This document shows positions 8,169 through 17,164 of a DNA stretch of 64,000 nucleotides, in pieces. The DNA comes from Pelagimonas varians. Lineage in GTDB: Bacteria > Pseudomonadota > Alphaproteobacteria > Rhodobacterales > Rhodobacteraceae. The stretch is from assembly GCF_003208435.1 (NCBI RefSeq), contig NZ_QKMF01000001.1, positions 1 to 64,000 of the forward strand, given 5' to 3'. The position numbers were made by a program, and so were the translations under genes. How positions within the stretch are numbered: position 1 is the stretch's first letter; the number at the start of each line of letters is the position of its first letter. Under the pieces are notes generated by a model. That model ran no database searches. It worked only from the letters and a program-made list of their open reading frames with translations, and was not told the origin of the DNA.

Positions 8169-9593
8169 ATGATACGCGTATCTCTGGCATCGGTCTGCTT
8201 TATGGTCATCGCGCTAGCGGGTGGAATGGCTTTGGCCACGCCCAAACTGGGCGACGACTGCAAAGCGTGTCACAACAGCAATGTTTACCTGCCCCCGGCG
8301 CACCCCAACGTTAGGAATATGACCTCTGCGGTTTGTAAGACCTGCCACTTAGGCACCATGGATCAGGATCAGGCGCGAATAAACTCGCAGATCCAGCAGC
8401 AAGACCGAGAACAAGATCGCGAGCAACAGCGCGACCAGGATCAGACCCGGCGGCAGGTCCGGCTTGGCGGTGATCCGGGTGCCAACCCCTTGGGAATCCG
8501 GTCCGCCGCACGAAATGTCGATCCGGGCAAAAAGATCGAGCTGTATCTCGACCGTGAGAGCCGGACAGAAACAGAAACCGGTGAGGGCCACGGTGACGAC
8601 GACAAATTCAGTCACGAACGTCACTACAGTGAGACGAAGATGGCCGAGGATGCCAACAAATGGAGCTACCGGTTCTTGCTGGGGTATCTCTATTCATCGG
8701 ATATCAACCTTCATCAGTCGGGCTCAAATCTGGGAGCCGGTGGTGGGCACGGGGAAGGCGGGGGCGGCGGGCACGGAGAGGGCGGAGGCGGCGGGCATGA
8801 TCCGGACGCAGAGTACGACGACGACGGCGATGAGGGTGACGGATCCTATTTGCGACTTGGTGCGAGGGCGGACTACACCAGCTACATTGGAAACGATCAG
8901 ACCCTGACCTACAGCTTTGCTCTCAATCGGGACGCCTTTACCGGGCTGGAACAGATTCGATATATCGGCCGGGCTAGGCTGGAGTGGAAAAGAAAACTGG
9001 ACGACGGGTCGTTCAAGATATCGCCTTATCTACAGCGATCCCTCTATGACCGCGCGGACGATGAGGACAAGGCTTTCTGGGCGCTGGGCTTGAACGCCAA
9101 CCGCCACTTGTCAGTGTCGCCGACCGCAACGCTCAGCTTCACTTTCCGATACAAGCAGCGGCTGTATGATGGTGAAGATGCCGCGCGCAGGGCCGATTTG
9201 CGGCTGGGAACGGTCTATCAGGATGCGCTAGGCGAGTGGGGCCAGTACCGTTTGGGAATTGGATTGTCTGCCCGCAATAATCCCAAACATGAAGATAAGC
9301 GATACATCGAGCAAATCCTAACCGCTGGTTTTGGCGGGACACTGGCGAATGGGGCGTTCGGGTGGTTGTCCGGTGAACTGGGCCGACGCGACTATCGTGC
9401 GGTGGACCGAACGGCGGGCTACACCCGTCAGGACAGCTATATCGGATTGGGCGCGTCTTATGTTGATAAGCGGCTCACGGTCTTGGGCTCCGTCCCGCAA
9501 CTGTCGTGCCAGACAGAATGGACAGGGTCAAATATTGACGATTATGACGAGACGTCGACCTACTGCTCCGTGCTGTTCGAAAGGCGATTTTGA
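8169..9593 (+). CDS. Dihaem cytochrome c fused to a predicted outer-membrane beta-barrel
   Basis: A 474-residue secreted protein. Order of parts: signal peptide to about residue 23; a small domain with haem sites CKACH (31-35) and CKTCH (56-60); a Gln/Asp/Arg-rich linker (about 68-93); a Gly/His-rich segment built from an eight-residue repeat; an acidic patch; then about 300 residues of alternating polar/non-polar strands rich in Tyr, Arg and Asp, ending in CSVLFERRF. A terminal Phe is the usual sorting signal of outer-membrane barrels. This resembles a porin-cytochrome conduit packed into one chain. It probably carries electrons across the outer membrane or anchors the cytochrome/flavoprotein pair there. 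The barrel is inferred from pattern, not from a family match. Confidence 0.7.
   Translation: MIRVSLASVCFMVIALAGGMALATPKLGDDCKACHNSNVYLPPAHPNVRNMTSAVCKTCHLGTMDQDQARINSQIQQQDREQDREQQRDQDQTRRQVRLGGDPGANPLGIRSAARNVDPGKKIELYLDRESRTETETGEGHGDDDKFSHERHYSETKMAEDANKWSYRFLLGYLYSSDINLHQSGSNLGAGGGHGEGGGGGHGEGGGGGHDPDAEYDDDGDEGDGSYLRLGARADYTSYIGNDQTLTYSFALNRDAFTGLEQIRYIGRARLEWKRKLDDGSFKISPYLQRSLYDRADDEDKAFWALGLNANRHLSVSPTATLSFTFRYKQRLYDGEDAARRADLRLGTVYQDALGEWGQYRLGIGLSARNNPKHEDKRYIEQILTAGFGGTLANGAFGWLSGELGRRDYRAVDRTAGYTRQDSYIGLGASYVDKRLTVLGSVPQLSCQTEWTGSNIDDYDETSTYCSVLFERRF
8745..8792 (+). repeat. 24-bp tandem repeat encoding Gly/His-rich units
   Basis: Two adjacent 24-bp units (8745-8768 and 8769-8792) encode GHGEGGGG-like octapeptides, and a partial third unit follows before the acidic stretch. 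The repeat sits inside the dihaem/beta-barrel gene, between the haem domain and the barrel. Such arrays vary easily in copy number, and His/Gly stretches can bind metals or act as flexible spacers. Confidence 0.8.
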
Positions 9594-10364
9594 GGGCAAA
9601 GCGAACCACATCAAGGCGAAAGTAAAACCCCGAGATGCCTCTTTTCAACTTTGTGGTTTCTTTTCGAAAGAAACCCTCGAACGTTTCCTTCGTTTTGCGC
9701 ATCGTGTTGACTGACATAAAAGGCCCCGAACCGATCAGGAACCTGACGTAAGTTCTAAAGTCATTGCTTTTTAAAACAGGCATCATCGGTGCAGCCGCAG
9801 GTTTTTTGTCACATGGAGTTGCCATGCAGGAAAGCCAGCCAACGGCGTTTCCCACCCGCCCGACGTCCAGTGGCACATCAGAGAAAATGCCTCACCGAAA
9901 GCCCGGTTTGAAGTCAATTGCGCGGTGCAAACGGATACAAGTCCGCACGCGCCAGCCCCAGCAAAGACAGGCCTTTGTTACGCGGTTTGGCAGTGCCGAT
10001 TGTGACCGGTTTCAGGCTGATTTTCCCAACGATAGAAAAGCCGGGGAGGAACGGTATGAAAGGCGGTGGAGAGGGTGGATAAACCACTGCAAGGGCAAGT
10101 GCATACAGATGAAACGGTCAATCTTATGACGGCAGAAAACGACAGAAATTTCTGCATTTCGATTGTTAAAACGGACGACAGCGAATGAACTGTTTGGGTT
10201 TACTAGGTGTGACGAGACCGAAAGGCCGGTTCGGAAAAATGCGCCGCACCGCCAAATTCCCGTGCGGGTTAGCACTGACTTTGACTGCGCCTGCATCGGC
10301 GGCAGGCTGCATTGAGCAGACGTCGGCAAGCGCGGGTTTGGTCTGTAGTATGCCCACTTTCAGG
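9594..10364. other. Gene-free stretch after the flavoprotein/cytochrome cluster
   Basis: No supported gene. It contains one clear hairpin (9655-9675, listed separately). Short frames on both strands, including one of 121 codons starting at 9764, show no recognisable motif and no convincing ribosome binding site. Confidence 0.45.
9655..9675 (+). terminator. Perfect hairpin after the electron-transfer cluster
   Basis: GGTTTCTTT, a three-base loop TCG, then AAAGAAACC: nine perfect base pairs located 62 bases after the stop of the dihaem/barrel gene. There is no clean T-run behind it, so it may be a weak terminator or an mRNA-stabilising 3' end. Confidence 0.5.
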
Positions 10365-11630
10365 CTACCTGTGGGTGAGATTTGATACCCGCAGCTTGGT
10401 ATCGCCGAAAATCCGTCGCTCCAAAGCCAAAGTGTTCCGCCCTGAACTTGTATATTTACTGGTGGAGACCGAATAAAATCCCCCGTTTGATGCAATTGGC
10501 TCTTCGTTTCTTTCGTGGAGTCCGCTGTTTGGATGGTCAATGTCTTGGCGGCCATGTGCAACGATCACACCCGCTTTGATCAGGTGTGGTTTCAGGGCTG
10601 GAAACTCGGGAAAGATCTGTTGAAACCCCAGCCAGTTGTCTCTTAGCAGTCGCGTTTGGACATCTTCTGGGATGACACCACGCAGAGGGGATTTCCACTC
10701 GGGCGGTATAGCTTGGGCCGCAATGAGCTTTTCAACACATGCAGGGTACCAAGACACAAATGCTGTCGGAGAAGTATCATCCACGACGACAGACCCATAG
10801 GCACCATGTGTTATGATGACAGAACCCAATTTGCGCAAAAAGGGGTCTGCCTTGACCAGTAAGCTGAATTTTAACCGCAGGCTTTCGTCCGCCTTTCGGA
10901 CGCCAAGACCCATCATTTGATCGAAACCGTGCCTCTCTTCCCAAAGGCAATTGACCACTGTTTCGGCATCAAGGGCCATCTTTTGCTTGTTTCGGTCCGT
11001 CAGGGTGATGCGTATTTGTCCAGCCTGATGTTGTGCAACACCGGCGACACGGCTTTGTAGAAAAAGCTCGATCCTTGAGTCAGCTTCGACGGCGCGACGG
11101 ATCAAGGCGTTAAATGCAACCTGATCGACAAAGGCCTCTGCGGTATCGAACGCCGCGGTGATTATGTCTGATGCGGCCTCTTTGGGGATAGCGGTCTCTT
11201 GAAACATCTGGGGCGGTCGCTGGCCAAGGTAGTGGAGGCTCGGATCTTCAAAAGCCTCGTTGAACCGAGTTTCAATTTGTGTCCAGAACTGTTGCAAGCT
11301 TTCGGCTTTCAGGTTGCTATCGCGGTGGACCAGATAACGCGAACCCGGCAATCGGTAACGTGCCCAATCGATTGGCTCGCCAAGGATCGCTTCAATCGCA
11401 GGTGCAAACGTCACTGCGTCTTGCACCATGCGATCAGCGGTCGCAAATGAGCGGTCCATCGCATAAAGCATGCCGGTGTGAATGCGGCCTTCGTAATTCA
11501 GGCTTGCGCCGGTCAGAACGTCGTCGCGCTGGTCTACTATGGCAACCCGCAACCCGCGCTTGGCCAGCATCAGAGCCGATAGACAGCCCTGGATGCCTGC
11601 GCCCATTACGATAGCATCATGCAATGCCAT
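10365..11630 (-). CDS. FAD-dependent oxidoreductase of the DAO (D-amino acid/glycerol-3-phosphate oxidase) type
   Basis: A 421-residue FAD protein beginning MALHDAIVMGAGIQGCLSAL, where GAGIQG is the dinucleotide-binding glycine motif directly at the N-terminus as in DAO-family enzymes. A short acidic strand (VAIVDQRDD) follows, and a substrate domain containing NYEGRIHTGMLY. The start at 11630 is chosen because it places the FAD fold at the N-terminus. The frame itself is open to 11753. The gene overlaps the end of the upstream glycosyltransferase gene by 14 bases, suggesting co-expression and a role in modifying a sugar or surface polymer precursor. The substrate is unknown. Confidence 0.7.
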   Translation of the reverse strand: MALHDAIVMGAGIQGCLSALMLAKRGLRVAIVDQRDDVLTGASLNYEGRIHTGMLYAMDRSFATADRMVQDAVTFAPAIEAILGEPIDWARYRLPGSRYLVHRDSNLKAESLQQFWTQIETRFNEAFEDPSLHYLGQRPPQMFQETAIPKEAASDIITAAFDTAEAFVDQVAFNALIRRAVEADSRIELFLQSRVAGVAQHQAGQIRITLTDRNKQKMALDAETVVNCLWEERHGFDQMMGLGVRKADESLRLKFSLLVKADPFLRKLGSVIITHGAYGSVVVDDTSPTAFVSWYPACVEKLIAAQAIPPEWKSPLRGVIPEDVQTRLLRDNWLGFQQIFPEFPALKPHLIKAGVIVAHGRQDIDHPNSGLHERNEEPIASNGGFYSVSTSKYTSSGRNTLALERRIFGDTKLRVSNLTHR

Positions 11631-12558
11631 TTGAACTTTCACGCCAAGAAATTGCCGCGTCCAGTCGCCCTGCCACGACTTGATCATAAAGGCTATGATG
11701 CACCAATTCGAGGCCTTGTCCTTTTCGGATACCGCGCCGACGACAAGCAGCATTCAGCATTATGTCTCGGATCACATCCTCGCGCCGTTCGGGATCAGAG
11801 GCAAAGATCGCTTCGGCATAACTGATCATCACCTTTTCGAGGTCCAGGAAAACTGTTGGTGACATTTCCCAACTACGGTGCGTGCTTTCCGGGTAAAACC
11901 GTTTCTTGAACATACGCACTGGTTCAAACACAAACCCTCCTGTGAGCGCCAAAGCAAACAGCCAGGCTCGCTCGGACAGGATTGTCGATTTCGTCGATTG
12001 GAATTGCAAGGCGGGATTGCGCAACACCTCCGAGCGGATTACGCCCTTGAACGCTCCGTTAAACCTATCCATCCACATCAGCTCTAACGCGTCGCTTAAC
12101 CGCCATGGCGATGGCCCCAACAATTCTACGGCACCGCGGGGCTGGTCTGCGTGTGGGATGTGTTTCCAATCCAGCGTGTAACCTTCGCTGTACCCATAAG
12201 CCAGAACGGCGTCCGGCGCATCCATAAGAGCAGTGTAAAGTTTGTCGGCAGCCTCCCGCGAGGTCACATCATCATGCGGAACGATTTGGAAAGTCTCACC
12301 TGAAGCCCGCGCCATCAGATCCGACATGTTGCCGACCCATGTGAGATTGCTGTTATCGCAGATCACCTGAACGTTTGGCAGATTTGCAAACCGGTCACGC
12401 AAAGAGGAGCAAAAGGCTTCGTCGCCGTTTCTATCAGCCAAGATGACTTCGGTGTCTGGCCGGGCGAGCTCTTGGATATTGTGAGCTATGGAATCAAGAA
12501 ACCTTCCTGACCGGTACATTGGAATAAGATGCGACAAACGTATCTTCGACATGGTCAT
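11617..12558 (-). CDS. Family 2-like glycosyltransferase
   Basis: A 313-residue cytoplasmic protein. The N-terminus SHLIPMYRSGRFLDSIAHNIQEL and the later ETFQIVPHDDVTSREAADKLY fit a GT-A fold: a short first beta strand, a nucleotide-sugar binding region, and the HDD (DxD-like) metal motif near residue 95. It would transfer a sugar from an activated donor to an unknown acceptor. The start at 12558 has an AAGGA site nearby, and a second Met lies two codons later. It is followed, with overlap, by the FAD oxidoreductase gene. No polysaccharide locus is seen around them, so the pathway is open. Confidence 0.65.
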   Translation of the reverse strand: MTMSKIRLSHLIPMYRSGRFLDSIAHNIQELARPDTEVILADRNGDEAFCSSLRDRFANLPNVQVICDNSNLTWVGNMSDLMARASGETFQIVPHDDVTSREAADKLYTALMDAPDAVLAYGYSEGYTLDWKHIPHADQPRGAVELLGPSPWRLSDALELMWMDRFNGAFKGVIRSEVLRNPALQFQSTKSTILSERAWLFALALTGGFVFEPVRMFKKRFYPESTHRSWEMSPTVFLDLEKVMISYAEAIFASDPERREDVIRDIMLNAACRRRGIRKGQGLELVHHSLYDQVVAGRLDAAISWRESSNGIA

Positions 12559-13107
12559 CAGTTGTCCTTCAAACGATCCAGCGCCATCGCCAGGCTGCAA
12601 AGGATTAGCCCAGAAGTTATTGAACCGCCAGATCACGTAAATTTACGGCTCACTGGTTCTTTTCGATTGAGGAGGCACAGTTACATAGGCCAAACCCTTT
12701 TAAAAAAGAGATCGGAGGTGATCGCGTCGACGCTAAGGTTTCTGGCGAATAAATCCCCTTCGATGGTTCGGTCTGCGGCGACATCCAGATCAATTTTCCG
12801 GCCTATGTACTCTTGCGCGGGTGTCACGGCAACACAGCAAGAAAAGACAGACCTCTTGCTTTGGATAAACGGTGCGGGGTTGCTGCGCTGCTCTGACTGG
12901 AGAACCTTTCACAGCATGCGTCCGAAAAACCCTAGCTTACATTTTTAACAGTGCAGTTAAGGCCGCAAATAACGTAGGGATCTGGTCCGCACAGGGCTGG
13001 TAACGACAGTGGGTGCCAATGCATTGTTTCGACGTATGCCCAAACCCATTGCCACATTTCAAAGGTGAAACTAGCCTTGCCATAAGAGCTGGATGCTTGG
13101 AGGGTGA
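12559..13107. other. Intergenic region between glycosyltransferase and protease
   Basis: About 550 bases containing the divergent promoters of the glycosyltransferase and protease genes. No frame on either strand resembles a known protein, and I see no strong repeat or RNA signature. Confidence 0.4.
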
Positions 13108-13956
13108 ATGGTGTCGTGGACGAAGACTGTTTTGATGGTTGGAATGCTTTGTTGGTTGGCGGCATCCAAAGCAGATGCGGATAGCGAAGGGCCTGATGCA
13201 GGCTATTTGCGTGGACACAGTTTTGTAACGAACTTTGATGCGATTTGCGGTCTTGGCAAAGCGATGTCGAAAGGGTGTGAGGCAATCAGAGGCCGTGAAA
13301 TTGTCGATGCTTCGTCTGAGCCATGGCGGGGGATAGGCCGGGTCAACTTTTCAAGTGTCCAAATAAGGCAACACTGTACGGGCACGCTGGTATCTGAACG
13401 AATTGTGCTTACGGCGGCGCACTGCCTGTACAATTATGCGCGGAAAAAGTGGGTGCAACCGGAAAGCATCACTTTCATAGCCGGGTTTCAACGTGGCTCT
13501 GGGCTTGCTGTTTCGCGTGGAGAAAGATTTATCCTGAATGATGTAGAAGATGTCACCAGCCGTGACTTTCAATCGACTCCTGATCAGGATTGGGCACTTT
13601 TGGTCCTGCAAGACCCGATCGGACGAGACGTGGGATATATGGAGATTGTCAAATTGGCTCCCGAGGCGCTAGAGCAAATGGATTTCAAATTAGCAGGCTA
13701 TTCCGGCCTCCGTCCAAATGTTCTTTCAGTTGCTTCTGATTGCGGTCATCCATTGAAAAGTGGGCCCAACAAGATTTTGCAAAAATGTTCCGCCATGCGA
13801 GGCGATTCCGGCGCGCCACTCCTTGTTCTCAAAGAAGATAGATACCTAGTCGTTGGCGTGTTTTCTTCCATACTTGATCGGGGAGGGGATTACATGAGCC
13901 TTTCAATTTCTGCGTCCGAGTTTTTGGAGGCTTGGTCGCTGGAACAAGGGAATTGA
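13108..13956 (+). CDS. Secreted trypsin-like serine protease
   Basis: A 282-residue protein with a Sec signal peptide (VLMVGMLCWLAASKADA) and a chymotrypsin-fold protease domain. The catalytic triad is visible: His in LTAAHC, Asp in DQDWALL, Ser in MRGDSGAP. Paired cysteines (HCTGTL with AAHC, and others near GDSGAP) would form disulfides in the periplasm or outside the cell. The length fits a single-domain S1 protease without PDZ domains. It stands alone, directly followed by an aldolase pseudogene on the same strand. Its substrate cannot be inferred. Confidence 0.88.
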   Translation: MVSWTKTVLMVGMLCWLAASKADADSEGPDAGYLRGHSFVTNFDAICGLGKAMSKGCEAIRGREIVDASSEPWRGIGRVNFSSVQIRQHCTGTLVSERIVLTAAHCLYNYARKKWVQPESITFIAGFQRGSGLAVSRGERFILNDVEDVTSRDFQSTPDQDWALLVLQDPIGRDVGYMEIVKLAPEALEQMDFKLAGYSGLRPNVLSVASDCGHPLKSGPNKILQKCSAMRGDSGAPLLVLKEDRYLVVGVFSSILDRGGDYMSLSISASEFLEAWSLEQGN

Positions 13957-13962
13957 AAACCG

Positions 13963-14526
13963 GCCCTCGATCTTGGTGCAAAAGGCATTGTTTTTCCGTT
14001 GGTAAAAACAGCCGATGAAGCTGCTGCTTGTGTCGCCTCAATGCGGTATCCGCCTGAAGGAATTCGTGGATGGGGCGCATCTGTTGCGCACCCGCGGTGA
14101 GGTGTTCCGAGGATGGATTGCCTTCCCGACTTCGGAGAGAAAATTGTTTGTTCTTTGCTGATCGAAACAAGGGAAGCAGTGCAGAATATCGACGCCATTT
14201 TCGCAGTTGACGGCATCGACAATTCGATCGTTGCCCCCTTTGACCTATCCACCTCGCTTTGTGTGTCAGGCCAATTCGATCCCCCTAATTTTCTGGAGGT
14301 CGTTGGTGCGATTGAAGCCGCCGCGAAGGCCAAAAGTGTACCGCTGGATGCCGGTCCTGCCAACATACAAGCGGAAATCGACAACCTGTTCTCCCGCGGT
14401 TACCGGTTGACCGGAGGGTTTGATGTGCTTCAAATCAGGCGTGTCGTGGCTGAACTCGTCGGGAATTTTAGGCTTATTCCGGTGCGACTTAGATGTTCGT
14501 CCTATCCGTCAAAAGGCACTGGATGA
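13963..14526 (+). pseudogene. HpcH/HpaI-family aldolase fragment (N-terminus lost, internal stop)
   Basis: Translation in one frame gives ALDLGAKGIVFPLVKTADEA, then MRYPPEGIRGWGASVAHPR, a TGA at 14098-14100, and in the same frame CSLLIETREAVQNIDAI and VDGIDNSIVAPFDLS. These match the second half of class II 2-keto-3-deoxy aldolases (HpcH/HpaI): the metal/phosphate loop, the EpA-like IET motif and the GPFDLS-like loop. The N-terminal barrel strands are missing because the match begins just after the protease stop codon, so a deletion probably fused the two loci. With the internal stop, it should not make an active enzyme. Confidence 0.75.
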
Positions 14527-15013
14527 GGCCCGTAATCCGTTGGTCCCCAGACCTCACGGAGAAGGTCCGCTTTCACAGCCGTAGGTGATTTTCTCGGCGT
14601 TTCCTTCAGGCCTGGGTTTCGCCATTGCGTATGGCGGAGTGAATGGCGGTTTTTTCTGCTGACACCCAAGCATAGAAAAAAGTGAAATTTCGAAAACTCT
14701 ATTCGGAGGCGCAAGGTGAAAGCCAAAGCCGGATACTTCGAAACTCATTTGTCTTACTGGAACAGTGCGGGTGACTGGCAGCTAAGGGGAGGGTAGGGCG
14801 GATCGGGCCGGACACGTGACCGCATCTGACAAATACACAAATCAGCTCGACAATGCCTTGCTATGCAGGAGCCATCCACACAGGGGCTTCGCTGTACCTG
14901 CGCGGTCGCCACCTCAGGTTGATGAGGGGCCTCGCCATTCACGGCCATCGTGACCTGAACACCCATGTTGCGACAAGCCCCAAGGCCAGCTGTGCGCCGA
15001 AAACATGTGTTTT
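14527..15013. other. Gene-free stretch between convergent aldolase remnant and amidohydrolase
   Basis: Nearly 500 bases with no recognisable gene on either strand. Given the pseudogenes around it, it is probably eroded sequence. Confidence 0.4.
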
Positions 15014-16876
15014 CTAAGTTGCGTAAACCTGTCGACCGTCCATCCACGTCTCGACAACCCGAACGTTTTTGATCTGGTCGGGTGCAACCTCGCGCGGGTC
15101 TTTGTCCAATATGACCATATCCGCAAGCTTTCCGGGTTCTAGGCTTCCAATCTCGTGGTCGGAGAAGAGCTGCCAAGCGGCCTCCGAGGTCACCGCCCGG
15201 ATTGCAGCTTCGACCGAAATTGTTTCCTGAGGTGCCAGAACATAGTCCGGTTCCTTCCATGTGCGGCGGGTCACGGCCATTTCGATCATATGGAGTGGCA
15301 CCGGATCGGTGACCATGAAATCGGAGTGCAACGTGAATCCGACACCAGCTTGTTGAACGCTGCGGCAGCGGTCCAGAAGCTGAGCTTTTTCTTCTCCGAA
15401 TACCTCGTCGCGCATCGCGATGCCCCAGTAATGGACGTGACCAATCAGGAAGCTGGCCGAGACTCCAAGGTCGCGCATTCGCGCGATCTGTTCGTCATGC
15501 AAGATCGAGCAATGCTCGATCCTGGGCCGTACACGTGACATGTCAATTCCCGCATCAAACAGCGCTTGGCAAGTGTCGAGGATGTTGTCGATTGCGGCAT
15601 CCCCATTCCCATGGATCGCAAGGTGCCAGCCCTTTTGGGCGCGTTCCAATGCAGCAGCGGTCAATGCCTCAGGTTCCATATAGGCAATGCCCAAGTTGTC
15701 ACTGTCGAGATAGGGTTCGCGCTGAAGGCCGGTGAAGCCTTGGTTAGAGCCGTCGGCAACCAACTTGTAACCCGATATGCGTGCCAGTGCATTTCCGTCG
15801 CCCGGCTTCACATTGGCCTCGTCCCACGTTTCAGCGCCAATCGTATAAAAGGGATAGGCGCGGATCCGGGCCTTCATGCGGCCGGACTGCGCAGCTGCCA
15901 CCATGACCTGTGCATCGGCGGGGGATTGCGCCAAAGCGCCGAGGCTGAGTTCGGACACTGTGGTCAAGCCAAACTCTGACCATTTTTCAAGAAGCCCCAA
16001 GAGTCCGCCAACCGGATCTGCTTCCTTCATGGCAGGATAGTTTTCGGCAATCCGCAGAAAGGCGACGTTGTTTTTTATAACTCCGTTCAGATTGCCGTCG
16101 GCATCACGCACAAATTCGCCGCCCGGTGGGTCTTCAACATCATTTGCGATACTGGACACTTCGAACGCCTTTGAGTTTGCGTAGGCGAGATGACCTGAAG
16201 CGTTTAGAACGAAAATCGGATGCTCGGTCGAGATCGGATCAAGATCGTCGAATGTCAGGGCATCAGCACCGTCTTGCACCGCTGGGTCGAAGTTGCGGAA
16301 GACCAGCCACTCGCCAGCAGGCGTTTCCGCCACGCGCATTGCAATTTGCTCAAGCACAGCGTCCACCGACGTATAGCGGGCCATGCCCACATATTCCATT
16401 GTGGCGTCGACCACCGAACCTGTAATCACATGCGTATGTGCATCGATGAACCCGGGTAGGACCACTTTTCCGCCAAGATCAACAATTCTAGCCTCGTCTC
16501 CAGCAAGGGCGCGAACCTCGCTGTCAGTTCCCACAGCCAATATCAGGTTGCCACGAATGGCAATGGCCTCGGCTTCGGAAAAGTCGCCATTTACCGTCAA
16601 AATAGTGCCGTTGGTGAAGACGGTGGTGACTGTTGCAACTGTCTGCGTTTGTGCATTGCCCTCAGTCGCCATCAGGGCTGCAAGACCTGCAGCAGCCCCA
16701 CCCGTTTTCAAGAAGTCCCTCCGTCCAAGACTGGCCCAGTCGATGCCCCAATTGCATGACCATCCATTCCCGCTTGCGGCTTGCTTCTTTAAGTTTCGCA
16801 CGTTGTCATTGACTTGAAAGATTCCGCTGAAAGTACCGCTGCAACAGGGGCAGCCGTAAAGTTCATGTTTTGCCAT
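15014..16876 (-). CDS. Tat-exported YtcJ-like metal-dependent amidohydrolase
   Basis: A 620-residue enzyme of the amidohydrolase_3 (YtcJ) group. The HTHV motif in PGFIDAHTHV gives the first metal ligands. KLVADGSNQGF, HGNGDAAID, RIEHC and TLHSDFMVTDP supply the later barrel motifs, and LEPGKLADMVILD is the family's C-terminal sandwich. Unusually, about 50 residues precede the twin-arginine signal (GRRDFLKTGGAAAG), and they include a CPCC motif. The start at 16876 has GGAGAG in front. Members hydrolyse imides, amides or carbamates, but the substrate is unknown. It lies next to the damaged DUF3604 gene on the same strand, possibly an old operon. Confidence 0.82.
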   Translation of the reverse strand: MAKHELYGCPCCSGTFSGIFQVNDNVRNLKKQAASGNGWSCNWGIDWASLGRRDFLKTGGAAAGLAALMATEGNAQTQTVATVTTVFTNGTILTVNGDFSEAEAIAIRGNLILAVGTDSEVRALAGDEARIVDLGGKVVLPGFIDAHTHVITGSVVDATMEYVGMARYTSVDAVLEQIAMRVAETPAGEWLVFRNFDPAVQDGADALTFDDLDPISTEHPIFVLNASGHLAYANSKAFEVSSIANDVEDPPGGEFVRDADGNLNGVIKNNVAFLRIAENYPAMKEADPVGGLLGLLEKWSEFGLTTVSELSLGALAQSPADAQVMVAAAQSGRMKARIRAYPFYTIGAETWDEANVKPGDGNALARISGYKLVADGSNQGFTGLQREPYLDSDNLGIAYMEPEALTAAALERAQKGWHLAIHGNGDAAIDNILDTCQALFDAGIDMSRVRPRIEHCSILHDEQIARMRDLGVSASFLIGHVHYWGIAMRDEVFGEEKAQLLDRCRSVQQAGVGFTLHSDFMVTDPVPLHMIEMAVTRRTWKEPDYVLAPQETISVEAAIRAVTSEAAWQLFSDHEIGSLEPGKLADMVILDKDPREVAPDQIKNVRVVETWMDGRQVYAT

Positions 16877-17164
16877 GTCTCTCTCCAAGTGTTTAGAATT
16901 GCCGGCCGGAAGGTGGCTGATGATATCAATAATATTTGCAGAAATAGGGCCTCAGGGAAAGGTTTTGCATGGTTGATGCGACCGAAAATGCCGCGACGTG
17001 AACGGCTGTTTACGTCGCTTTGCAGTCCTTCGCCTATGAAAAGCGCTGGGCGGAGGGTCGAACGTGGGATTGGGAAACCTGTGCCCAGCATTTCCCCATC
17101 GATGGGTCGTTGAAAACCAAAGGGGCGGTAAGCTCGGCTTAGCGCCCCGAAACAGCCTTATACT

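Noticed and set aside
8745-8792. CRISPR-like repeat
   Set aside because: The units are directly adjacent, lack spacers, and stay in frame within a coding gene.
9764-10129. A 121-codon plus-strand frame after the haem/barrel gene
   Set aside because: The composition is unlike a protein and no family or ribosome site is seen.
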